Source: Candidatus Acetatifactor stercoripullorum (lineage in GTDB: Bacteria > Bacillota > Clostridia > Lachnospirales > Lachnospiraceae). From it: a DNA stretch of 64,000 nt. The DNA lies in contig DXGH01000073.1 in NCBI GenBank assembly GCA_019114005.1, positions 124,001 to 188,000 on the forward strand. The letters are read 5' to 3'. How positions within the stretch are numbered: position 1 is the stretch's first letter; each line of letters starts with the position of its first letter. Positions 8,840 to 17,805 of the stretch are shown here, in pieces. The position numbers were made by a program, and so were the translations under genes. The notes beneath the pieces are model-generated. The model worked only from the letters and a program-made list of their open reading frames with translations, made no database searches and was not told where the DNA came from.

Positions 8840-11388
8840 GAAAGAAATGGTTTCGCAAGGGGATGAGCCTGTGTCTTGCCGCAGCTATGGCTCTTGGGCT
8901 TACTGCCTGCGGCGGCGCGGATAAGGTAAGCGCGGATCCCAGTCTGGCAAAGCAGTATGTGTATTCCTGTCAGGATATCGAGATTCCGCAGATAGGGGAC
9001 AGCTTTGACATACAAAGGGGTTATTTCAGCGACGGAAAGATATATCTGCTGGCAAATGTGTATAATTGGAATGATACCGGCAGCAGTCAGGAGCTGAGGC
9101 TGATCTCCCTGAATGAGGATGGAACAGGCCTGCAGGAAATAGAATTGCAGACGTCGGCGGCAGGAAGCGGTGCGGCCGGACAGGAGGGAGAAGCGCAGGA
9201 GGAGACCCCGGATGAGGAGGCAGGACAGAATCAGGAAGAAACGGGAGACAATGACCTGACGATACAGCCCAGAGCAGAAGCAGCGCAGGAGGAGACTGAC
9301 GCGGAGACCGACGTGGAAGCTGATGTGGTGGAGTCGGAGGAGATTGAGGATATGCCCATGGTCACACCGGAGCCTCTTGCCTCCTCCGTCTACGAATATA
9401 CCGGCTATGCGAACTATACCTTTACCGGGGACGGAATGCTTTACGCAGTGAAAACCTACAGCTATGAGGATTATTCCGACCCGGAAAATGTGGTCAGCAG
9501 ACAGGAGAATTCCCTTTGCAAGTGGGATATGGCGGGTACGCTTCTGGGAGAGTATCCGCTGGAAACCATAGATTATCAGCAGGAGTATGCCTACATCAGC
9601 TCTCTGGTGCCTTTGTCGGACGGTGGAATGGGAGTGTTGTATACCGGGGACGGCGTACAGATGAGCACGGTGGATGCACAGGGAAATGTATCTGAGAGAA
9701 AGCAGCTGTCCGACAGCACCTCGGTGCTGCAAAACGCAAGTAACTTTATGGTAAAACCGGACGGCGTCATTGTGGTGACCTATTATGATGAAAGCGATTG
9801 GTCGAAAATGTACATTGCCACCTATGACCCGAACACGGATACCCTCAGTGAGGGGGTACAGATGCCGGAGAGCTTTTCCACGGGCGGCTACAACAGCATG
9901 ACAGCAGGAACCACCACGGATTTGATTGTTACAACCAGTAACGGCGTCTATTCCTACAATATAGGGGATACGGAGCCTACACAGATGATGAGCTTTGTGA
10001 ACTCGGATATGAACATTTCCAGTATGAGCAGTGTGATCGTTTTGGATGACACCAGGTTTGTGGGGCTTTATTACGACAGCATCAATTATGACAGCAACGT
10101 AGGGATTTTCACCAAGGTGGACCCGGAGGATATTCCTGATAAAAAGGTGCTGGTGCTGGCAGCTAATTACGTAAACTCGGATGTAAGGCAGAGAGTGGTA
10201 GATTTCAATAAGAGCAGCGATCAGTACAGGATTGTGCTGCGGGAATATCAATCCTATGCCACTACGGAGGATTACAATGCGGGATATACGCAGCTGAACA
10301 ATGATATCATTTCCGGAAATATGCCGGATATCCTTGTGGTGGATGCCAATACTCCTGTTGAAAATTATATTTCCAAGGGCTTGATTGCGGATGTGGGAAG
10401 CCTTATTGAATCCGATGAAGAGCTGTCCCAGACAGAATTTATGCAGAACGTTTTTGAAGCCTACTCCATAGAGGGTAAGCTGTATCAGGTAATTCCGTAT
10501 TTTAATGTGATGACGCTGGCGGGCAAGAAATCCATTGTAGGGGACAGAACCAGCTGGACTATGGCGGAATTTGAGGAGCTGGAGGCAAGCCTGCCGGAGG
10601 GCACCGCTATGATCGGAGAGCTGACCAGGAGCAGCTTTATGAATATGATGATGCGGTACTGCGGTACGGACTTTGTGGATGTCTCCACCGGCAAGTGCAA
10701 CTTTGATTCTCAGAATTTTATCGATATACTTGAGTTTGCAAATGAACTGCCGGAGAATCTGCCGGATGACTATTATAACGATGATTACTGGAACAACTAC
10801 GAGTCCCAGTATAGGGAAAACAGAACCGTTTTGATGTATTGCTATATCAGCAGTGTCAGGTCTATGAATTATACGATAAACGGCTCCTTTGGCGAGGAAA
10901 TCAGCTTTATCGGTTTCCCTACGGAGAGCGGAAACGGCTCCTCCATCGACATTGGGAATTCCTTTGCCCTCTCTGCCAGATCGGAAAATCTGGAAGGAGC
11001 CTGGGAGTTTGTGCGCTACTATCTGACAGACGAATATCAGGAGACTGTTGAATACGGACTGCCCATATCCAGTGATATCTTTACACAGAAGGCCCAGGAG
11101 GCCTTGAATAAGCCTTATTATCTGGATGAAAACGGAAACAAGGTGGAGTACAGCGAAACCTTTTATATGAACGGGGAGAACATCGAGCTGGAGCCCATGA
11201 CCCAGGAGCAGATTGACCAGGTGGTGGAATTTATCCGGTCCGTAAATACACGTTCTTATTATAATCAGGATATTTCCAAGATTTTGGAGGAAGAGGTTGA
11301 GGCGTACTTTACCGGCCAGAAATCAGCTAAAGAGGTTGCACAGGTGATTCAGAGCCGTGCACAGATTTACGTATCTGAAAACAGATAG
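8836..11388 (+). CDS. Lipoprotein: acidic linker and propeller-like region fused to a family-1 solute-binding domain (paralogue of 1801-4143)
   Basis: The 850-residue protein has a lipobox LTAC with the Cys near residue 25. Residues about 105-185 form an unusually acidic Glu/Asp/Gln-rich insertion. Beta-rich repeats follow to about 430 (for example TFTGDGMLYAVKTYSYEDY and MVKPDGVIVVTYY). A solute-binding domain starts at VLVLAANYVNSDVRQRVVDF and runs to the end. The C-terminus (VIQSRAQIYVSENR) matches that of the first operon gene. The start codon overlaps the upstream stop. An operon with two such binding proteins and one permease pair suggests two ligands, or a sensor role for one of them; that is inference. 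Confidence 0.8.
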   Translation: MRKKWFRKGMSLCLAAAMALGLTACGGADKVSADPSLAKQYVYSCQDIEIPQIGDSFDIQRGYFSDGKIYLLANVYNWNDTGSSQELRLISLNEDGTGLQEIELQTSAAGSGAAGQEGEAQEETPDEEAGQNQEETGDNDLTIQPRAEAAQEETDAETDVEADVVESEEIEDMPMVTPEPLASSVYEYTGYANYTFTGDGMLYAVKTYSYEDYSDPENVVSRQENSLCKWDMAGTLLGEYPLETIDYQQEYAYISSLVPLSDGGMGVLYTGDGVQMSTVDAQGNVSERKQLSDSTSVLQNASNFMVKPDGVIVVTYYDESDWSKMYIATYDPNTDTLSEGVQMPESFSTGGYNSMTAGTTTDLIVTTSNGVYSYNIGDTEPTQMMSFVNSDMNISSMSSVIVLDDTRFVGLYYDSINYDSNVGIFTKVDPEDIPDKKVLVLAANYVNSDVRQRVVDFNKSSDQYRIVLREYQSYATTEDYNAGYTQLNNDIISGNMPDILVVDANTPVENYISKGLIADVGSLIESDEELSQTEFMQNVFEAYSIEGKLYQVIPYFNVMTLAGKKSIVGDRTSWTMAEFEELEASLPEGTAMIGELTRSSFMNMMMRYCGTDFVDVSTGKCNFDSQNFIDILEFANELPENLPDDYYNDDYWNNYESQYRENRTVLMYCYISSVRSMNYTINGSFGEEISFIGFPTESGNGSSIDIGNSFALSARSENLEGAWEFVRYYLTDEYQETVEYGLPISSDIFTQKAQEALNKPYYLDENGNKVEYSETFYMNGENIELEPMTQEQIDQVVEFIRSVNTRSYYNQDISKILEEEVEAYFTGQKSAKEVAQVIQSRAQIYVSENR

Positions 11389-11402
11389 AGCTTTTGAGGG
11401 CT

Positions 11403-11452
11403 GGGGCCATGAAGAGGGGATTTTCCTTTCATGGCTCCGGGTCTCTTTTTTT
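11403..11452 (+). terminator. Intrinsic terminator closing the 1.8-11.4 kb operon
   Basis: GGGGCCATGA (11403-11412) pairs with TCATGGCTCC (11429-11438), with one G-T pair. A T-run follows at 11445-11452. Confidence 0.75.
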
Positions 11453-11502
11453 GTAAAACAGGCTGACGGCAGAAAGAAGGGGGAAGATTTCTGCCGGAGC
11501 GC

Positions 11503-11940
11503 TTATAAAGTTAAGGGGATTCCCCGGCGCAGCAGATAATTTTCAAGGGTGAGCTCATGACCGTGTTCTTTCAGCCAGGTTCGATACTGCTTATAGTCGG
11601 GCAGAACACTCTCCACATGCTTCCAGAAATCCCTGGAGTGATTCATATGGGTCAGGTGGCAGAGCTCATGCACTACCACGTAGTCCAGTACCTTGGGCGG
11701 CGCAAACAGAAGCCTGTAGTTAAAGGACAGGGTTCCCCGAGAGGAGCAGCTTCCCCAGCGGGTTTTCTGGTCCCGTATGGTAATGGAGGTATAGCTGCCT
11801 CCGGTGTAGGGAAGGAAATAAGAAGCTCTTGCCTCAAAAATGGATTTGGCGGCGTTTCGATAGCGTCGCTCCATGGCCTGAAGCCGTTTTTCTTCGGCAG
11901 CAGATAAGGTTTTTGGGAGATTGGAATATGCAGCTGTCAT
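11503..11940 (-). CDS. YgjP/M48-type zinc metallopeptidase domain protein (short form)
   Basis: The 145-residue protein carries the zinc site HELCH followed by H-x-x-x-F (VVVHELCHLTHMNHSRDFW). It also has the family motif TRWGSCSSRGTLSFNYRLL, both typical of the YgjP-like/DUF45 group. Full-length family members are nearer 230 residues, and the usual N-terminal beta domain is missing here. It is therefore either a short variant or a trimmed copy. It lies alone on the minus strand, diverging from thiN. Confidence 0.8.
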   Translation of the reverse strand: MTAAYSNLPKTLSAAEEKRLQAMERRYRNAAKSIFEARASYFLPYTGGSYTSITIRDQKTRWGSCSSRGTLSFNYRLLFAPPKVLDYVVVHELCHLTHMNHSRDFWKHVESVLPDYKQYRTWLKEHGHELTLENYLLRRGIPLTL

Positions 11941-12055
11941 AAATCTGCCTTTCTGGAATCAATTTCCGACTGCAGACAGCAGCCGGATTTCCCTTATCAT
12001 ACGCCGGTTTTTTGAAAATGTAAATAAGAATGAAGAAAACAAAAGGAGACAGCCT

Positions 12056-12727
12056 ATGGTATCAGGAAAGGGAAAATGTATTGTGATAGGTGCGGGAGAG
12101 CTTTCTGTCAGTGAGGTTTTGACAGAAGAGGAGGACTATGTGATTGCGGTGGATGGAGGGTTTTCCTACTGTAGTCAGCTTAAGCTTAAGCCGGATCTTA
12201 TCATAGGGGATTTTGATTCTGTCAGTGAAAAAAAGAGAGAGGCTATTGAAAAGCTTAAGGAGCAGATGCCCCACAGAATTATTACGCTTCCTCCCGAAAA
12301 GGACGACACAGATATGCTGGCGGCGTTAAAGCATGGTCTTTCTCTTGGGTATGCGGATTTTCGCATTTATGCCGGCTGTGGAGGACGGCTGGATCACACC
12401 CTGGCAAATTTCCAGTGCCTTTTGTATTTAAAGAATCATAATGCCGCAGGATATCTTGTGGATGGGGATGCTGTGATCTTTGTCCTGCAGAATGAAACAA
12501 TGGAATTTAAGGGGAACATGGAAGGCATTTTGTCGCTGTTTTCCATGGGAAAGGAGGCAAAGGGCGTGACCTTAAGAGGAATGAAATATCCTCTTGCGGA
12601 TTACACCATGCGCAATGACTTTCCCATTGGAATCAGCAATGAATTTACCGGCCAGCCGGCCAGTGTCAGCGTAAGGGATGGAGCATTGCTCTGTATTTTT
12701 TCCTACAAGGCAAATTGTGCCATATAA
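12056..12727 (+). CDS. thiN: Thiamine pyrophosphokinase
   Basis: The 223-residue product transfers pyrophosphate from ATP to thiamine to make thiamine diphosphate in the cytoplasm. The family motifs are clear: GDFDSVS near residue 50, PPEKDDTDMLAALKHGL near 80, and the G-C-G-G-R-x-D-H-T-L-A-N motif near 107. The start at 12056 has AAAGGAGAC 5 bases upstream, so the longer open frame upstream is not used. The 3' end overlaps the convergent ABC exporter gene by 25 bases. In many Firmicutes thiN follows rpe/rsgA; here it stands alone. No TPP riboswitch is visible upstream. Confidence 0.9.
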   Translation: MVSGKGKCIVIGAGELSVSEVLTEEEDYVIAVDGGFSYCSQLKLKPDLIIGDFDSVSEKKREAIEKLKEQMPHRIITLPPEKDDTDMLAALKHGLSLGYADFRIYAGCGGRLDHTLANFQCLLYLKNHNAAGYLVDGDAVIFVLQNETMEFKGNMEGILSLFSMGKEAKGVTLRGMKYPLADYTMRNDFPIGISNEFTGQPASVSVRDGALLCIFSYKANCAI

Positions 12728-14481
12728 AGCCGGTAGTAGGCTCCCTTTTTGGCAAGCAGCTCCTTTGCCGTACCCTCCTCCAGGATGCCGCCCTGATCGA
12801 TGACAAAGATTCTGTCCGCCTTTTGAATGGTGGAAAGCCTGTGGGCAATCACAAAGGAAGTGCGTCCCTTTAAAAGGGTATCAATTCCCTGTTGAACCAA
12901 AAGCTCGGTCTTGGTGTCGATGCTGGAGGTGGCCTCGTCCAAAATCAGGATACGGGGCATGGATAGAAAGGTTCTGGCAAATGCCAGAAGCTGCCGCTGG
13001 CCTACGCTCAGCCCTCCGCCTCGTTCGCTTAACTGCGTGTCGTAGCCCTTTTCCAGCTTCATAATAAATTCATGGGCATTTACGGCTTTTGCCGCAGACT
13101 CAATCTCTTCGTCCGTGGCATCCAGCCTGCCATAGCGGATATTTTCCCGGACAGTGCCGGAGAACAGAAAATTATCCTGAGTCATAATGCCCATCTGGGA
13201 GCGGAGGGATTCCAGAGTTACCCTGCGCACATCCTGTCCATCTATTAACACCCGTCCCCCGGAGGCATTATAAAACCGGCTGATCAGATTTACGATGGTG
13301 GTCTTTCCGGCTCCGGTAGGCCCCACCAGCGCAATGGTTTCTCCCGGATGGATGTGAAAGCTTACATTTTGCAGGACGTTTACGCCGGGAGCGTCGGAAT
13401 AAGCAAAGGTTACGTGATCAAAGGTTACGCTTCCAGCTATGGGCGGCATTTCTACAGCGTCTGCCTCATCTGTGATTTCGGAAGGAGTGTCCAGTATCTC
13501 AAAAATACGCTCAGCCGCCGCCAGATTGGTGATAATCTGGGTATAAAAATTGCTCAGATTCATGATGGGCCGCCAGAACATGTTGATGTAGCTGCCAAAA
13601 GCAAGCAGCGTTCCCACCGAGATCTGTTCTACGCCGATCACCACGATTCCCATGTAATACAAGGCCGCACAGCCCACGCCCCAGCACAGGTCGATGACAG
13701 AGCCCATGGCGTCGTTGATCCGTACGGCGCTGTTGTAGGCGGTGCGATGCTCCTCCACCAGCCGAAGGAAGGTTTTGTTTGTCTCCTCCTGGGCAGTAAA
13801 GCTCTGTATAATCCGCATTCCTGAGAGATCCTCATGCACGAAGGCGTTTAAGTTGGCGGATTTTTTGCGGAAGATCTGCCATCTTTTGTGGGAGAGCACC
13901 TGGATAAACCACATACCGGAGGCCATCACGGGCAGGGAACACAGGGAGGCCGCCGTCAGTGCCGGACTTTTTGCCAACATGATCGCCACAACACAGCAGA
14001 TGGTGATAAAATCAGGAATCAGTGTGGTGACGCAGTTGCCCAGCACATCCTTTAAGGAATTAATGTCTCCGATGATCCGGGACAGGATTTTCCCGGTGGG
14101 GCGACTGTCAAAAAAGTGGAAATCCAGGGTCTGAATATGGGTGTAAAGTTCCTGGCGGATCTCCATCAAAATGCTGTTGCAGACCTGGTTCATAATACGC
14201 ATGCGCAGCTTGATAAAAAGAACCATGGTCAGATTTAAGAAAACTGCTGCTGCAATCAGACGCAAAAGGCCCGGATAATCCCCTGAGCCGATGTGATCGT
14301 CGATGGCGGTCTCTATCATGAGAGGATTGATCAAAGTGACTCCCACACAGCAGGCCATAAGAAGCAGCACAAATAATATTTCTTTTTTGTAGGCGAGAAG
14401 ATAGGAAAACAGACGAAGCAGTGTTTTTGCTTTTCCTGCCTCAATGCTCTTTTCATCTTCTCTGAAGGAATTGACAGGCAT
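12703..14481 (-). CDS. ABC exporter half-transporter (subunit with catalytic Glu, non-canonical signature)
   Basis: The 592-residue protein has an N-terminal six-helix exporter domain (about 30-320). The nucleotide-binding domain has Walker A GPTGAGKTT, Walker B ILILDEATSS and the switch His in IAHRLSTI. Its signature motif reads LSVGQ instead of LSGGQ. Its start codon overlaps the stop of the partner gene by one base (TAATG), with GGAGGTGATC just upstream. It forms a heterodimer with the product of 14481-16205. Because it keeps the catalytic Glu, it supplies Walker A/B to the active site and the poor signature to the degenerate one. The substrate is unknown; multidrug or lipid export is typical. 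Confidence 0.9.
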   Translation of the reverse strand: MPVNSFREDEKSIEAGKAKTLLRLFSYLLAYKKEILFVLLLMACCVGVTLINPLMIETAIDDHIGSGDYPGLLRLIAAAVFLNLTMVLFIKLRMRIMNQVCNSILMEIRQELYTHIQTLDFHFFDSRPTGKILSRIIGDINSLKDVLGNCVTTLIPDFITICCVVAIMLAKSPALTAASLCSLPVMASGMWFIQVLSHKRWQIFRKKSANLNAFVHEDLSGMRIIQSFTAQEETNKTFLRLVEEHRTAYNSAVRINDAMGSVIDLCWGVGCAALYYMGIVVIGVEQISVGTLLAFGSYINMFWRPIMNLSNFYTQIITNLAAAERIFEILDTPSEITDEADAVEMPPIAGSVTFDHVTFAYSDAPGVNVLQNVSFHIHPGETIALVGPTGAGKTTIVNLISRFYNASGGRVLIDGQDVRRVTLESLRSQMGIMTQDNFLFSGTVRENIRYGRLDATDEEIESAAKAVNAHEFIMKLEKGYDTQLSERGGGLSVGQRQLLAFARTFLSMPRILILDEATSSIDTKTELLVQQGIDTLLKGRTSFVIAHRLSTIQKADRIFVIDQGGILEEGTAKELLAKKGAYYRLYMAQFAL

Positions 14482-16205
14482 TAGATCACCTCCGTAAATG
14501 CTCCGTATTGTGCCTGATAGGTTTCGTAGTAAAGTCCCTTTTTGGCCAGAAGAGACTCGTGAGTGCCCCGCTCTGCAATTTCACCCTTTTCCAGGAAAAT
14601 AATTTCATCTGCGTGGCGAACAGCGCTGATGCGGTGGGCGATAATCAGCTTTGTGACGCCCTTCAGCCCACGAAGGGTCTGTTGAATCTTATGCTCCGTC
14701 TCCATGTCAAGAGCGGAGGTGGAATCGTCCAGCACCAGAATGGGGTTTTTCTTGGCCAGCGCCCGGGCGATGCTGATGCGCTGCTTCTGGCCGCCGGACA
14801 GTCCCACGCCTCTTTCCCCGATCACGGTGTCGTAGCCCTTTTCCAGCCTTTCGATAAAGCCTCCCGCCATGGCGGCAAGAGAGGCTTCCTTTACCTGCTC
14901 CAGGTCAAGGAGATCCTGCTTTCCCAGACGTACATTGTCCTGAATGGTGTCGGAAAACAAAAAGACGTCCTGCATGACCACGGAAATGTTTCCCCGAAGC
15001 TGTTTCAGGGAAAGGCTGCGGATATCTGTGCCATCCACCAAAATGGTTCCCTCCGTGCAGTCGTACATCCTTTGCAAAAGCTGTATGATGGAGGTTTTGC
15101 CAGAGCCTGTTGCTCCCATGATTCCCAGTGTGGCTCCGGGCCGTACATGAAAGCTGATATGGCGAAGGATATCCGTGTCCCCTCGTCTGAAGCTTACGTC
15201 CTGGAAGGTGACGGCGCCCTGAATCTGAGGAAGCACCACAGGGGAGTCCGCCTCCCTTATGCTGGGAGTCTCGGCGTATATCTTTTTCAGCTTCCGGTTG
15301 GAGGCTGCCGCGCTTGAGAGGGAGTTGGTAAGCCAGCCGATCATTTCCATGGGCCATACAATGTTGGTGGAGTACTCAAGGAAGGCACCCAGAGAGCCCA
15401 GGGAAAGCTCCCCCGCAATCACCAGATACCCGCCTGGAAGCAGCACCAAAAGCGGAAGCAGCTTGGTGACAAGGGTAAACAGAGGATGGTATTTTACAAA
15501 AACCCGGGATTGCTCCATATTCAGCTCATAATAGCGGCTGTTGTGGGAAAGAAATTTTTGTATTTCAAATTTTTCCCGGGCAAAGGCCTTTACGGTGCGT
15601 ACACCTGCCAGATTTTCCTCTGCTACAGTGTTCAGTATGGCGTTTTCCTCACTGATCTCATCGTAAATCCGGTTCAGCTTCTGTTCCAGCAGGACGGCCA
15701 GAATACCGCAGAAAAGCATGGCGGCTGTGGGAATCGCGGCGAGCCTTGGGTCAAGCCTGTACATACAGACAAGCACCATGGCGGTGTGAATAATCACTTC
15801 TATGACGAGCATGCCGACAAAGGTCAGTCCGTCCCAGATGCGGTCAATGTCATCCTTTACCCGGGCCATCAGCTCTCCGGTATTGTTTTTGTCGTAAAAA
15901 TCGGCGGACAGCCCCTGAAGATGGCAGAACAGGTCGCGGCGCATAAAAGAGCTGATTTTTGAGCCGATGGTGTCAAACAGGTATTCCTTTATGTAGGTGA
16001 AAATACACCTTCCAAGCCCGATCAAAAGGATGCCCCCCAAAAGCCAGGGCAGAAGCGTAAGCCTTCCCGCTGTGATCACATCGTCTATGATGCGCCTGGT
16101 GAGCTGTGGGGAAAGCATATCCAAGGCTACGCTTACAATGAGACAGACAACTGCCGCAAGGTATCCCCAGATATGCTCCCATATATATTGTGATATTTTT
16201 TTCAA
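14481..16205 (-). CDS. ABC exporter half-transporter (degenerate subunit with Asp in place of the catalytic Glu)
   Basis: The 574-residue protein has six membrane helices and an ATPase domain with Walker A GATGSGKTS, signature LSGGQKQR and Walker B ILVLDDSTSALD. The residue after Walker B is Asp rather than Glu, the mark of the degenerate half of heterodimeric exporters such as TM287/288. A TTG start at 16205 is preferred because GGGAGGG lies 7 bases upstream. The ATG at 16262 would add an unlikely Gly/Thr-rich tail that reads through the ribosome site. Together with the downstream gene it makes one transporter. Confidence 0.88.
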   Translation of the reverse strand: MKKISQYIWEHIWGYLAAVVCLIVSVALDMLSPQLTRRIIDDVITAGRLTLLPWLLGGILLIGLGRCIFTYIKEYLFDTIGSKISSFMRRDLFCHLQGLSADFYDKNNTGELMARVKDDIDRIWDGLTFVGMLVIEVIIHTAMVLVCMYRLDPRLAAIPTAAMLFCGILAVLLEQKLNRIYDEISEENAILNTVAEENLAGVRTVKAFAREKFEIQKFLSHNSRYYELNMEQSRVFVKYHPLFTLVTKLLPLLVLLPGGYLVIAGELSLGSLGAFLEYSTNIVWPMEMIGWLTNSLSSAAASNRKLKKIYAETPSIREADSPVVLPQIQGAVTFQDVSFRRGDTDILRHISFHVRPGATLGIMGATGSGKTSIIQLLQRMYDCTEGTILVDGTDIRSLSLKQLRGNISVVMQDVFLFSDTIQDNVRLGKQDLLDLEQVKEASLAAMAGGFIERLEKGYDTVIGERGVGLSGGQKQRISIARALAKKNPILVLDDSTSALDMETEHKIQQTLRGLKGVTKLIIAHRISAVRHADEIIFLEKGEIAERGTHESLLAKKGLYYETYQAQYGAFTEVI

Positions 16206-16284
16206 ATGAATCCCTCCCTGAGAAAAGTGTGTACCTCGGATATTTGTCCCTTTTCCCCACATCTACAGCGCAGTCTGCAGAACG

Positions 16285-16319
16285 CAAAAAAGCCCATGGC
16301 AGACATGCCGCCATGGACT
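16285..16319 (-). terminator. Intrinsic terminator (minus strand) after the CDF transporter gene
   Basis: On the minus strand AGTCCATGGC (16319-16310) pairs with GCCATGGGCT (16300-16291), and T-rich sequence follows. It separates the CDF gene from the exporter pair. The 217 bases between the two genes hold nothing else I can name. Confidence 0.75.
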
Positions 16320-16422
16320 TTGAGGACGAAACAAAAGGAACAAAAACAAATACGCCTTTAATTACCGCAAATATCTCCCGAGGCAACTGCATAACAGAAA
16401 GTACCTCCTCTGAGAAAAAATG

Positions 16423-17604
16423 TCAACCCTCTTTTTCGGGAACGTACTGCTTATCCACCTCGATCACTGCAAAATAATTGGGATTTTCCCTTTGGATGCG
16501 CCTTTGTGCTGTTTCTATGAGCTCTTCGTCTGTCATGGGAAAATCGTAGGGGACCGCAATGTCAAAAATCACGTTAGTGTGGGTGGACCCCTTCACAATC
16601 CGAAAATCATGTATGGAGATGGAGGGGGATATTTCCTTCAGGCATCCGGTTACCAGCTCCTTAAGATGCTCTGTTTCCTCGTCCCCAACGCAGACCGGGT
16701 CCATGTGGATCACGGCGCTGCAGTGCAGAGTGTCCCGCAGCTTATGCTCGATGACGTCAATCATATCATGCAGGGTGAGAAGGTCGCCGTCTGCGGGAAC
16801 CTCTGCGTGCAGGGAGATCAGAATCCGGCCGGGGCCGTAATTATGTACGATCATATCGTGTATACCGAGAACACCGTCATAGGACATGACGATGTCGTTC
16901 ACCTGCTTTACAAATTCCGGATCCGGTGCCTGGCCTAAAAGAGGGCTTATGGTATCCTTGGCGGCTTCGAAGCCTGCGTAGCAGATAAACAGGCCTACCA
17001 AAACGCCGCACCAGCCGTCAATAGAAAGGCCGGTGAAATGGGAGATCAGTGTGGCGGCTAAAACCACGGCGGTTGCCAGGCAGTCGCTTAAGCTGTCTGT
17101 GGCGGTGGCTTTCATGGCGCTGGAATTTATTTTTTTGGAGATGCTTTGGTTGTAAGCGGCCATATAGCATTTCATCAGGATAGAGGCTAAGAGGATCACA
17201 AGAACCGTGGGACTGTATGTAAGCTCCTCCGGGTGAAAAATTTTTTCTGCGGAGCTTTTTATAAGCTCAAAGCCCATAAGCAGTATGATGACGGAGACAA
17301 AAAGCCCGGAAATATATTCGATGCGCCCATGGCCGAAGGGGTGGTCCGGGTCGGGTTTTTGTCCCGCCATTTTAAAGCCGATGAGGGTGATGATGGAAGA
17401 ACCTGCGTCGGACAGGTTGTTAAAGGCGTCTGCGGTGATGGCGATGGAACCGCTGAGCATACCTGCGAGAAATTTGCTTCCAAAGAGAAGCAGATTTAGG
17501 AAAATGCCGACTGCCCCGCAGAGAACCCCGTAGGCCTGCCGCACGCCAGGGTCTTGTGTATTTTCTCTGTTTTTAATGAAAAATTTGGATAAGAGGGTAA
17601 TCAT
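16423..17604 (-). CDS. Cation diffusion facilitator (CDF) family metal transporter
   Basis: The 393-residue membrane protein has the CDF metal-site helix SIAITADAFNNLSDAGSSII, whose D-x-x-x-D pattern binds the metal. It also has the conserved loop PDHPFGHGRIEYI and a second metal helix near 160-185 (ATATDSLSDCLAT). About six helices are followed by a cytoplasmic ferredoxin-like domain from residue 215. The last 90 residues extend beyond the usual domain. The family exports Zn2+, Mn2+ or Fe2+ in exchange for protons. The D-x-x-x-D pair in both helices does not settle which metal. Confidence 0.88.
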   Translation of the reverse strand: MITLLSKFFIKNRENTQDPGVRQAYGVLCGAVGIFLNLLLFGSKFLAGMLSGSIAITADAFNNLSDAGSSIITLIGFKMAGQKPDPDHPFGHGRIEYISGLFVSVIILLMGFELIKSSAEKIFHPEELTYSPTVLVILLASILMKCYMAAYNQSISKKINSSAMKATATDSLSDCLATAVVLAATLISHFTGLSIDGWCGVLVGLFICYAGFEAAKDTISPLLGQAPDPEFVKQVNDIVMSYDGVLGIHDMIVHNYGPGRILISLHAEVPADGDLLTLHDMIDVIEHKLRDTLHCSAVIHMDPVCVGDEETEHLKELVTGCLKEISPSISIHDFRIVKGSTHTNVIFDIAVPYDFPMTDEELIETAQRRIQRENPNYFAVIEVDKQYVPEKEG

Positions 17605-17693
17605 AATAGTAAGCTCCTATATGCAAATAGTTTTACAGTACATTTTATAGCGTCATTTGAGAAAAAACAATCCTTTCTTTGGGGAAGTTACTA

Positions 17694-17722
17694 TTGCGTG
17701 GTGGGAATTTTGCGTGTATAAT
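17694..17722 (+). promoter_or_regulatory. Sigma-A type promoter for gpmI
   Basis: TTGCGT (17694-17699) and a perfect TATAAT (17717-17722) are separated by 17 bases. A TG dinucleotide directly precedes the -10 box. This would give a leader of about 80 bases. Confidence 0.75.
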
Positions 17723-17805
17723 TTGCTAAGGAATCCGGGTTTGCGGCCGCGCTGCCGCCGCAGACCTGGAGAGAGCAGAAAGGATATGCAAGGGGCAGCG
17801 CAGAA

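Noticed and set aside
8653..10251. 532-codon open frame on the minus strand
   Set aside because: It lies opposite a clear lipoprotein gene, has no ribosome site and shows His/Ile/Arg-rich shadow composition.
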